Below are positions 19,735 to 28,093 of a DNA stretch of 64,000 nucleotides, piece after piece. The stretch is taken from positions 1 through 64,000 of the forward strand of contig SVGY01000003.1 of assembly GCA_015056145.1 (NCBI GenBank). Reading direction: 5' to 3'. Position 1 is the stretch's first letter. Each line of letters starts with the position of its first letter. A program made the position numbers and the translations under genes. The stretch is from Clostridiales bacterium. Lineage in GTDB: Bacteria; Bacillota; Clostridia; Christensenellales; Aristaeellaceae. The notes beneath the pieces were generated by a model. That model searched no databases. It worked only from the letters and a program-made list of their open reading frames with translations, and had not been told where the DNA came from.

Positions 19735-20400
19735 ATGCTTTTTGTGACAGGAAGTATTTCAGAAAGAAGGGAATTTGTTTTGCTGGAAGCGCTGGGAAGC
19801 TTATCATTTGGGTATTTGCTTGGAAACTTTAATCCTGCTGCAGTTATCGCTGCACTGAAAAAAACCAATCTCCGTGAACAAGGCACCAAAAATCTTGGCG
19901 CCACAAACGTTACCCTTGCCTTTGGTTTCAGGCGGGGCCTTCTGGTTATGCTGGTGGATATTTTGAAAGGTTTTTTGTCAGTAAAAGTGGCGAAGATGCT
20001 GTTTCCCCGCCTGGTTGCCGCAGGTGCGCTGGCGGGTTGCGGCAGTGTACTGGGTCATGTTTATCCTGTTTTTTTGCGGTTTCGTGGCGGAAAAGGGCTT
20101 GCCGCCTTTGGCGGAATGATTCTTGCCCTTGATCCCTTGCTGTTTTTGATTTTGCTCATGCTGGGCATCGGAGTGATCCTGGTTACGGATTATCCGGTGA
20201 TTCTTACTTTTTTTGTGGCTGTTGCGGCTCCCTGGCTGATTCTCTGGCGTTTTGGCAATGGATGGATGTTCTGCGCAGTGCTTTTGGCAAGCGGCCTGCT
20301 TCTCTTCAAGCATCGTGAAAATATTATGAACCTGAAAAACGGAACCGAAGGAAGGCTGAGCGCTTATATTCAGAAACGGAAAAACAGTCCCGAAAATTAA
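19735..20400 (+). CDS. plsY: Glycerol-3-phosphate acyltransferase PlsY
   Basis: SFGYLLGNFNPAAVIA...GTKNLGATNVTLAFG; GHVYPVFLRFRGGKGLAAFGG. Confidence 0.92.
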   Translation: MLFVTGSISERREFVLLEALGSLSFGYLLGNFNPAAVIAALKKTNLREQGTKNLGATNVTLAFGFRRGLLVMLVDILKGFLSVKVAKMLFPRLVAAGALAGCGSVLGHVYPVFLRFRGGKGLAAFGGMILALDPLLFLILLMLGIGVILVTDYPVILTFFVAVAAPWLILWRFGNGWMFCAVLLASGLLLFKHRENIMNLKNGTEGRLSAYIQKRKNSPEN

Positions 20401-20424
20401 AATCCTGAGGAAGTGCAAGCATAG

Positions 20425-21276
20425 ATGAAGACCGGCGTTATCGATGCTGGCGGAGGAATGCGGGGCGTATATGCCGCCGGCGTTCTGGAATACTGCCTTG
20501 AAAAGAATATCCATTTTGATTGCTGCATTGGCGTTTCTGCGGGCAGTGCAAACCTGACCACCTATCAGGCCGGTCAGAAAAACCGGAACATACAGTTTTA
20601 TCTCGAATATGCTTTCCGCAAGGAGTATATGGGAATTGGACATTTGCTGCGTACCGGTTCTTATCTCAATCTGCATTACATGTACGGGGTCCTTGCCAAT
20701 TCCGATGGCGAAAATCCGTTGGATTATGTAGCCTTCAAAAATAATCCGTCCGATTTTTTTGTGGTTACCCAGGAGGCGCTTACGGGGGATACGAAATATT
20801 TTACAAAGGCGGATGTGAAGAAGGATGACAGCAGCGTGCTGATGGCTTCCTGCAACATTCCAGGCATAAATCGCCCCTTTGAAATCGATGGTACGCTGTA
20901 TTTTGACGGTGCACTGGGCGACCCTGTGCCTGTGCAGAAAGCATTTGACGAAGGCTGCGACAAAGTGGTTCTTATTCTGACCAAGCCGGTGGATATTCCA
21001 CGCAGCGCAGGGCAGGATGAGTATATTGCAAAACTGATCCGGAAAAAATATCCGGAATCCGCAAAGAATCTGTGCCAGCGGGCTGAGAAGTACAATCGCT
21101 CTGTGGAACTGGCCAGGCAGTACCAGCAGCAGGGAAAACTTCTGATCGTTGCGCCTTCCGACACCTGCGGCGTATCCACCCTTTCCAGAAAGAAAGAGGC
21201 CATGGCCGCACTTTACCGCAAGGGAATGGCCGACGGGGAGAAGATATCCGGTTTTCTTGGTTTGACGGACTGCTGA
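20425..21276 (+). CDS. Patatin-like phospholipase family protein
   Basis: DAGGGMRGVYAAGVLEYCLE; GVSAGSAN; DGALGDPVPVQKA. Confidence 0.9.
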   Translation: MKTGVIDAGGGMRGVYAAGVLEYCLEKNIHFDCCIGVSAGSANLTTYQAGQKNRNIQFYLEYAFRKEYMGIGHLLRTGSYLNLHYMYGVLANSDGENPLDYVAFKNNPSDFFVVTQEALTGDTKYFTKADVKKDDSSVLMASCNIPGINRPFEIDGTLYFDGALGDPVPVQKAFDEGCDKVVLILTKPVDIPRSAGQDEYIAKLIRKKYPESAKNLCQRAEKYNRSVELARQYQQQGKLLIVAPSDTCGVSTLSRKKEAMAALYRKGMADGEKISGFLGLTDC

Positions 21277-21408
21277 AACCGTGGTGGAAATGAAACGTAA
21301 TCCTTGGAAGGTTTTGTATGCGTATTGTTCAGCTGCTGCGGGCAGAATGGATTGTGCGGGGAGGAAAAAAGCTTCCACAAAAAAGGAAAAAAGCCCTGTT
21401 TTCCTGTC

Positions 21409-21437
21409 TTGACAATCAGCCTGGAGTAATTTATAAT
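21409..21437 (+). promoter_or_regulatory. Consensus sigma-A promoter for the structured ncRNA
   Basis: TTGACA-17 nt-TATAAT. Confidence 0.8.
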
Positions 21438-21443
21438 CATCTA

Positions 21444-21668
21444 CAGAGCCGCCTGAGGTGTGCGCCAGTGCCTTATTTTTACCCACATTTCACAAAACGG
21501 AGCTCGGGTCCGTCGTGGATGTCATGCCCCCGTGATTTATCACGCCAGGGGAAGGCAGTAAATTGACGGTAGAGCACCGACCTGCTTAACATAGCGGGTG
21601 AAAAAATAGGGTACAGCGGCATTTTGGGTCTCCGTGAAGCCTTCCTTCGGGAAGGTTTTTTATTTTTA
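21444..21668 (+). ncRNA. ssrS: Structured rod-like ncRNA, probable 6S RNA
   Basis: No convincing ORF; consensus promoter; 5' and 3' ends pair (ccttatttttaccc with gggtgaaaaaatagg), central bubble, apical cgtgatttatcacg hairpin, UUCG-loop terminator; about 190 nt. Confidence 0.5.
21640..21668 (+). terminator. Rho-independent terminator of the ncRNA
   Basis: ccttcc-ttcg-ggaagg followed by T run. Confidence 0.85.
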
Positions 21669-21729
21669 TTGATTTTGCGTAACAAAAAACGAGCGGCCTG
21701 TTGAATGGCCGCCCAAACCATGGGTCTGG

Positions 21730-23142
21730 TTAGTTCTTTTCTGCAAAGGAGAAGTAGTTTTTGGCATTCTGGTAGCTGATGCCCCTGACGATTTCCATAA
21801 GGCGTTCTTCATCCTCGGGGAAGAAGCCATCCTCCACCCACTGGCCCAGGAGACGGCAGAGAATGCGGCGGAAGTATTCGTGGCGGGGGTAGCTAAGGAA
21901 ACTGCGGCTGTCGGTGAGCATACCCACGAAGCCCGCCAGGTAGCCGAGGCTGGCAAGGCTGGAAAGCTGGTCTGTCATTCCCTGGAAATGGTCGTTGAAC
22001 CACCAGGCGGAGCCGTGCTGGATCTTGCTGACGGCTTCGGAATTCTGGAAACAGCCGCACATTACATCTATGACCTGGTTTTCGTGGGGATTCAGACTGT
22101 AGATGATAGTCTTGGGCAGGGCGTCCTTTTGCTCAAGCGCACCCATGAAACCGGACAACTGAGCAGCGGAGTCAAAATCGCCCATAGCGTCAAAGCCGGT
22201 ATCCACGCCGATTTTTTCAAACATGCGGGGGTTGTTGTCCCTGAGGCAGCCGTAGTGCAGCTGCATCACCCAACCCAGCTCGCGATAGCATTCAGCACAG
22301 AAGAGCAGGAAGGCCGTCTGGAACATGGCCTGCTCGCCGGGGCTGGCCTGCTGGCCCTTCAGGCGGTTCTGAAGGATCTCGTTGATGGTTTCATCATCGG
22401 CGGGAGCAAAATGGAAGCGCACAGGGCCATGGTCGCTGAGGCAGCAGCCGTTTTGAGCAAAGTATTCCATCCGGGTTTTCAGGGCCTGCTTCAGTTCCGG
22501 CCAGCCAGTGATCTCCACCCCGGAAACCTCGGACAGCTTTGCGATGTAGTCCACATAGTCGGGCTTATAGAGCATCATGGCTTTATCCGGACGCCAGGCG
22601 GGCAGCACGGCGGTTTTGAAGCTGCTGTCCTTGGCCAGCTTCTGGTGCCATTCCAGAGTGTCGATGGGGTCGTCGGTGGTGCAGATGGTTTCCACATTGC
22701 TCTGGCGGATCAGTCCCCGGACGCTCATGTTTTCCTCCTGCAGCTTTGCGTTGCAGAGGTTCCATACTTCCTCGGCGGTGTCCTTGTTGAGGATGCCCTC
22801 GTAGCCGAAATAGCGGCGCAGTTCCAGATGGCTCCAGTGGTGCAGCGGATTGCCGATGGCCTTGCCCACCACGGTGGCATATGCGATGAACTTGTCGTGA
22901 TCGCTGGCATCGCCGGTGATGTATTTTTCGTCGATTCCGGCGCAGCGCATAAAGCGCCATTTGTAGTGATCGCCGCCCAGCCATACCTGGGTGATGTTTT
23001 CGTAGCGCAGATTTTCAAAAATCTGCTGGGGGCTGATGTGGCAGTGATAATCGATGATGGGGCAGCTTTCGGCGGCTTCGTGATACAGCTTTACCGCCAT
23101 GGGCGTATTGAGAAGGAAATCTTTGTCAAGAAAAGCTTTCAT
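21730..23142 (-). CDS. uxaC: Glucuronate isomerase
   Basis: MKAFLDKDFLLNTPMAVKLYHEAAESCPIIDYHCHISPQQIFENLRYENITQVWLGGDHYKWRFMRCAGI. Confidence 0.96.
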   Translation of the reverse strand: MKAFLDKDFLLNTPMAVKLYHEAAESCPIIDYHCHISPQQIFENLRYENITQVWLGGDHYKWRFMRCAGIDEKYITGDASDHDKFIAYATVVGKAIGNPLHHWSHLELRRYFGYEGILNKDTAEEVWNLCNAKLQEENMSVRGLIRQSNVETICTTDDPIDTLEWHQKLAKDSSFKTAVLPAWRPDKAMMLYKPDYVDYIAKLSEVSGVEITGWPELKQALKTRMEYFAQNGCCLSDHGPVRFHFAPADDETINEILQNRLKGQQASPGEQAMFQTAFLLFCAECYRELGWVMQLHYGCLRDNNPRMFEKIGVDTGFDAMGDFDSAAQLSGFMGALEQKDALPKTIIYSLNPHENQVIDVMCGCFQNSEAVSKIQHGSAWWFNDHFQGMTDQLSSLASLGYLAGFVGMLTDSRSFLSYPRHEYFRRILCRLLGQWVEDGFFPEDEERLMEIVRGISYQNAKNYFSFAEKN

Positions 23143-23439
23143 TGGGAATGCATCTCCTTGTATATAGATGTGGGCCGGGTTGGTTTCCCTGTAAGTATAG
23201 CGGTTCCCATTGGGTTTTGCAATTGTATTTCAGGAAAAAAGAAGGGGCAAAACGAAAAATTCCGAAAATAAAAAAAGAAGCAGGAAAAGTACAATCCTGT
23301 GAAGAACTAACCGAAGTAAGGAAAATTTTGTTGGGATAATGATAGGCAACAGGGCTGCAAATGCAGGGGAAACCTTGCCTGCATCCGGAAGTTTTATCTT
23401 GTCCCGATAACCATGCATATCAGGAAGGATGAAGGAACC

Positions 23440-24396
23440 ATGGAAATGATCGAAAAACTGTCCCTTGCCGGTCTTGTTCCGGTCATCAAGGTTGAAAATG
23501 CAGAGGATGCCGTGCCGCTTTGCAAAGCGCTTGCTGATGGCGGTCTGCCTGTTGCGGAGATCACCTTCCGCAGCGATGCTGCTGAGGAAGCCATCCGCCG
23601 TGTACACGAGGCCCTGCCGGAGGTTATTCTGGGCGCAGGCACCGTGCTGACCAAGGATCAAGTGGACCGTGCTGTGGCAGCAGGCGCTACCTATATTGTT
23701 TCCCCGGGCCTGAACCGGGAGATTGTCCGTTACTGCCGGGAAAAAGGCGTTGTGATTGTGCCTGGTTGCGCCAACCCCAGCGATATCGAGGTTGCGCTGG
23801 AAGAGGGCCTTAAAACCGTGAAGTTCTTCCCTGCAGAAGCACTGGGCGGACTCAACCTCATCAAGGCCATGGCTGCTCCCTATGGCAGCGTTACCTTCCT
23901 GCCCACCGGCGGCATCAATGAGAAGAACCTCAACGATTATCTGGCCTTCCCCAAGATCGTGGCCTGCGGCGGAAGCTGGATGGTTCCCGCTGATGCTGTG
24001 GCCAACAAGGACTGGAGGCGCATCGAGGAGCTGACCCGCAGTGCAGTGAACGCCATGCTGGGCCTTGAGCTGCGTCATGTGGGCATCAACAGCGGCGACC
24101 CCGAAACCGCCCGGAAGGATGCGGAGCAGATCGCCAAACTGCTGGGCTGGCCCCTGGACGACCACAAGAACGCCACCTTTGTAAAGGATGCCTTTGAGGT
24201 AATGAAGGTTCCCTTCCGGGGCAAGAACGGCCACATCGCCATCGCCTGCAACAACATCAAGCGGGCACGCTGGCACCTGGAACGCCGGGGCTTTGTGTTT
24301 GATGACGACAGCGCCATCATGAAGGAAGGCAAGCTGCGTGCCATCTACCTCAAGGACGATATCGCCGGCTTTGCTTTCCATTTGCTGCAGAAATAA
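23440..24396 (+). CDS. eda: KDPG/KHG aldolase with C-terminal VOC-like domain
   Basis: LAGLVPVIKVENAEDAVPLCKALADGGLPVAEITFRS; LGAGTVLT; FFPAEALGG; extra C-terminal about 110 aa (RHVGINSGDPETARKDAEQ...). Confidence 0.92.
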   Translation: MEMIEKLSLAGLVPVIKVENAEDAVPLCKALADGGLPVAEITFRSDAAEEAIRRVHEALPEVILGAGTVLTKDQVDRAVAAGATYIVSPGLNREIVRYCREKGVVIVPGCANPSDIEVALEEGLKTVKFFPAEALGGLNLIKAMAAPYGSVTFLPTGGINEKNLNDYLAFPKIVACGGSWMVPADAVANKDWRRIEELTRSAVNAMLGLELRHVGINSGDPETARKDAEQIAKLLGWPLDDHKNATFVKDAFEVMKVPFRGKNGHIAIACNNIKRARWHLERRGFVFDDDSAIMKEGKLRAIYLKDDIAGFAFHLLQK

Positions 24397-24438
24397 TTAC
24401 CCCACATACGAATATCGACAGAACAGGAGTGTAGTCCC

Positions 24439-25467
24439 ATGAAAGTTGTAACCTTTGGCGAAATTATGCTGCGCCTGAAGAGCCCTGGATACGAGCGTTT
24501 CTTCCAGTCTCCCGTGCTGGAAGCCACCTTTGGCGGCGGTGAAGCCAACGTCAGTGTTTCTCTGGCAAACTACGGCATGGAAACCGCTTTTGTGACCGTA
24601 CTGCCCAAGAATGATGTGGGCGAGGCCTGCCTGCGGGAACTGCGGGGCTTTGGCGTGGATGTGAGCAACATCGTGCGCAAGGATGGCCGGATGGGCATTT
24701 ACTATCTGGAAACCGGTTCCGTGCAGCGCCCCAGCAAGGTCATTTACGACCGTGCCGGCTCTGCCATTTGCGAAGCCAAGCCCGGCGATATCGACTGGAA
24801 GAAGGCCTTTGAAGGCGCTGGCTGGTTCCATATCACCGGCATTACTCCCGCCATCAGCGAAGGTGCTGCGGAGCTTTCTCTGGAAGCTGTGAAGGCCGCC
24901 AAGGAGCTGGGCCTCCATGTGAGCTGCGACCTCAACTACCGCAAGAACCTGTGGAAGTATGGCAAGACCGCCGACCAGGTGATGACTGAGCTGGTGAAGT
25001 ATGTGGATACCGTCATCGCCAATGAGGAGGACTTCCAGAAGTCCCTGCTTCTGAAGGCCGAAAGCGCCGGAGCAGTGGAAGAGGGCGAACTGAACATCGA
25101 GCAATACAAAGCCATCGCCCGTCTGGCCATGGATACCTATCCCAACATTAAGCGGGTAGCCATTACCCTGCGTGAGTCCAAGAGCGCCAACCACAACGAC
25201 TGGAGCGCCTGTCTCTACAACGGCAAGGATTTCTTCCTCTCCCGCAAGTACCGCATCACCGATATCGTGGACCGTGTGGGCGGCGGTGACAGCTTTGGTG
25301 GCGGCCTGATCTACGGCCTGACCCACTACGACGAGCAGACTGCTCTGGAATACGCCGTGGCAGCCAGCTGCCTCAAGCATACGATCTCCGGCGACTTTAA
25401 CCGTGTGAGCGTTTCTGAGGTAGAAAGCCTCATGAAGGGCAGCGGCAGCGGCCGTGTACAGCGGTAA
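24439..25467 (+). CDS. kdgK: 2-keto-3-deoxygluconate kinase (PfkB family sugar kinase)
   Basis: [47 protein letters not shown]. Confidence 0.92.
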   Translation: MKVVTFGEIMLRLKSPGYERFFQSPVLEATFGGGEANVSVSLANYGMETAFVTVLPKNDVGEACLRELRGFGVDVSNIVRKDGRMGIYYLETGSVQRPSKVIYDRAGSAICEAKPGDIDWKKAFEGAGWFHITGITPAISEGAAELSLEAVKAAKELGLHVSCDLNYRKNLWKYGKTADQVMTELVKYVDTVIANEEDFQKSLLLKAESAGAVEEGELNIEQYKAIARLAMDTYPNIKRVAITLRESKSANHNDWSACLYNGKDFFLSRKYRITDIVDRVGGGDSFGGGLIYGLTHYDEQTALEYAVAASCLKHTISGDFNRVSVSEVESLMKGSGSGRVQR

Positions 25468-25492
25468 AATTCTGAAATAACCATATACTATC

Positions 25493-25530
25493 AGGCCCGG
25501 AAAGGAAAATGTTCCTTCCCGGGCCTTTTG
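25493..25530. terminator. Bidirectional terminator between kdgK and feoB
   Basis: ggcccggaaaggaa aatg ttccttcccgggcc palindrome plus T run. Confidence 0.8.
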
Positions 25531-27681
25531 CTATACGAGCCCCAGTAGCCGGATTAGGGCAGTAAACCCAATGCAAAAAATGATTCCGATGATGGTGGGC
25601 AGGACGAAGGCCAGCGCCGTCCATTTGAGGCTTCCCGTTTCCTTGCGAATGGTAAGCAGCGTGGTGGAACAGGGCCAATGGAACAGTGTGAACAGCAGTA
25701 CGTTTGCAGCGGTGAGCCATGTCCAACCATGGGAAAGGAGCACTTGCCGCATTTCGTTAAGAGCCCCGGTTTCCATCAGCATGCCGGTGGAAAGATAGGC
25801 CATCATCACGATGGGAAGCACGATTTCGCTGGCGGGAAAGCCCAGCAGAAAGGCTACAAGAATGGCGCCGTCCATGCCCATCAGCTGGCCTGCATCCTCA
25901 AAAAATCTGCAGCAGTGGGAAAGAAGGCTGCTCCCTTGTACATCCATATTGGCGCAAAGCCAGAGTACAAGCCCTGCCGGTGCAGCTACTGCCACTGCCC
26001 GGCCCAGCACAAACAGCACCCGGTCATATACTGAGCGGACGATGACCTTACCCAGCTGCGGTTTGCGGTAGGGCGGCATCTCCAGTGTAAAGGAGGAAGG
26101 AACCCCCTTCAGCAGCGTTTTTGAGAGCAGCCGGGATACGAGAAAAGTCATTGCGATAGAGAGCACCAGCAGTCCCGTGAGAATCAGCGCACTGATAAAG
26201 CTATGGAGAAGCCCCCCTTCCGTGCCGACAAAAAACATGGAAAGGATGGAAAGCAAAATGGGCAGGCGACCGTTGCAGGGAATGAAGGTGTTGGTGAGAA
26301 TGGCAATGAGCCTTTCCCTGGGGGAATCAATGATGCGGCAACCCACCACCCCGGCAGCATTGCAGCCAAGCCCCATGGCCATGCACAGGGACTGCTTTCC
26401 GCAGGCACAGCATTTTTCAAAGGGGCGATCCAGATTATAAGCGATCCGGGGCAGATAGCCTGAATCTTCCAGAAGGGTAAACAGGGGGAAGAAAATGGCC
26501 ATGGGAGGCAACATCACGGAAACCACCCAGGCGAGGGTACGGTATATGCCCAGCACGCAGGCGTCATGGAGCCATCCTGGGGCGTGGAAATGCTCAAAGA
26601 GCAGGCTCAGAAGATCCTGTCCCCTGAGCAAAAGGCCGGAGAGACTATCGGAAATGAGATTGGCCCCGGATATGGTGATCCAGAAAAGCAGAGCCAGCAG
26701 CAGAAGCATAATGGGAAAGGCGGTTCTCCTGCCGGTAAAGAATTGATCCAGCTTTCGGTCCCGGCGGGAATATCCGCCTTCTCCCTGCTGATGTATGCAG
26801 CCTTGCGTAAGTTTCTTTGCCTTTTCGTGTACCACTGCAACCATGGAATCTGAAATGCTGTTTTGAGAAATTCCTTCTCTGGCCAATTGTTCCTTTGCGG
26901 TGGCAATGCTGGATTTTGCTTGCTGTATTTCCGCTTCGCTCCATCCACAGGCTTCTGCGGTTTGCCTGACAAGCGAAGCCTCTCCTTCCAAAAAACGCAG
27001 GCAAAGCCATTCCCTGCACAGAGGAAGAGCATTTGTTGGAGGCAGCGCTTTTTCCAGCCAGGCTGCTGCGGTTTTCAAAGCATTGGGGCAGGGGAGAGGG
27101 GAGCAGACACTGCGGGGATGATCTGCGGCTGCATCCATGAGCGCTGTCAGCCTTTTGAGACTTTGTTTCTTTCGGGCTACTGTGCCCACCACCGGCACGC
27201 CCAGCCTTTTTTCCAGCAATTCCAGATCGACCCTGACGCCCCTCAGTTCCGCTTCGTCAAGCAGATTCACACAGACGATCACGTTGGGGACGATCTCCAA
27301 AATTTGCAGGGTGAGGTTCATGCTGCGCTGGAGGCACCCTGCATCGCAGATGACGATGCACAGCGCAGGCCGCTGGAAACACAGGAAATCTCTGGCAACC
27401 TCCTCCTCTTGCGAATGGGCCAGGAGGGAGTAGGCTCCAGGAATATCCACCATTACATAAGAGTGTTTTTTTGTTCTGAAATAACCCTGGGCATTGGAAA
27501 CGGTTTTGCCGGGCCAGTTTCCCGTATGTTGATGCATACCGGTGAGGGCGTTGAATATGGTGCTTTTGCCAACGTTGGGATTGCCAGCCACCGCAACCAC
27601 AACATCCTCCGGGCTTCTTTTGTGGATGTGAAGACCGTTGTCCACTGCGTTTTTTCCCGTGGATCCATGAGTCAGTCCCAT
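25531..27681 (-). CDS. feoB: Ferrous iron transport protein B
   Basis: VVAVAGNPNVGKSTIFNALTGMHQHTGNWPGKTV; VDIPGAYSL; membrane core; start at 27681 with upstream SD. Confidence 0.95.
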   Translation of the reverse strand: MGLTHGSTGKNAVDNGLHIHKRSPEDVVVAVAGNPNVGKSTIFNALTGMHQHTGNWPGKTVSNAQGYFRTKKHSYVMVDIPGAYSLLAHSQEEEVARDFLCFQRPALCIVICDAGCLQRSMNLTLQILEIVPNVIVCVNLLDEAELRGVRVDLELLEKRLGVPVVGTVARKKQSLKRLTALMDAAADHPRSVCSPLPCPNALKTAAAWLEKALPPTNALPLCREWLCLRFLEGEASLVRQTAEACGWSEAEIQQAKSSIATAKEQLAREGISQNSISDSMVAVVHEKAKKLTQGCIHQQGEGGYSRRDRKLDQFFTGRRTAFPIMLLLLALLFWITISGANLISDSLSGLLLRGQDLLSLLFEHFHAPGWLHDACVLGIYRTLAWVVSVMLPPMAIFFPLFTLLEDSGYLPRIAYNLDRPFEKCCACGKQSLCMAMGLGCNAAGVVGCRIIDSPRERLIAILTNTFIPCNGRLPILLSILSMFFVGTEGGLLHSFISALILTGLLVLSIAMTFLVSRLLSKTLLKGVPSSFTLEMPPYRKPQLGKVIVRSVYDRVLFVLGRAVAVAAPAGLVLWLCANMDVQGSSLLSHCCRFFEDAGQLMGMDGAILVAFLLGFPASEIVLPIVMMAYLSTGMLMETGALNEMRQVLLSHGWTWLTAANVLLFTLFHWPCSTTLLTIRKETGSLKWTALAFVLPTIIGIIFCIGFTALIRLLGLV

Positions 27682-27932
27682 GAGCAAATCTCCTCCTTTA
27701 CGGGCTGTACGAAGATTTTGTCTCCATCGGATTTGCGAATGGCGATCAGAGCTTCGGAAATCAAATAGGCAGAGGGACTGCCGAAAGGGCTTATACCGGC
27801 GCATTCCACCTGCGAACCCTCCGTCAGCCCGATATCTAAAAGGCGTCTGCGAATGCTGCCGCTAAGGGAAATGTGCTTTACCTGCGCTTTTTCGCCGGGC
27901 AGAAGCTGCGCCAGAGTGATGGCTGAGGGCAT
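27672..27932 (-). CDS. feoA: Ferrous iron transport protein A
   Basis: 86-aa FeoA/SH3-like protein (RRRLLDIGLTEGSQVECAGISPFGSPSAYLI) overlapping feoB. Confidence 0.9.
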   Translation of the reverse strand: MPSAITLAQLLPGEKAQVKHISLSGSIRRRLLDIGLTEGSQVECAGISPFGSPSAYLISEALIAIRKSDGDKIFVQPVKEEICSWD

Positions 27933-28093
27933 CGTTGCATCCTCCTGAAAAAAAGATTGGGCTTGATATATCCCATGATCAGCATATGCAGGGATGAAAA
28001 CTGGGTGAGGGAACGGCGTAAAGAAAAGGAAAAAGCCATTGACGAAAGTTTCTGAATTGTGTAAAATATATACATTATTGGGGAGGTGTAACT

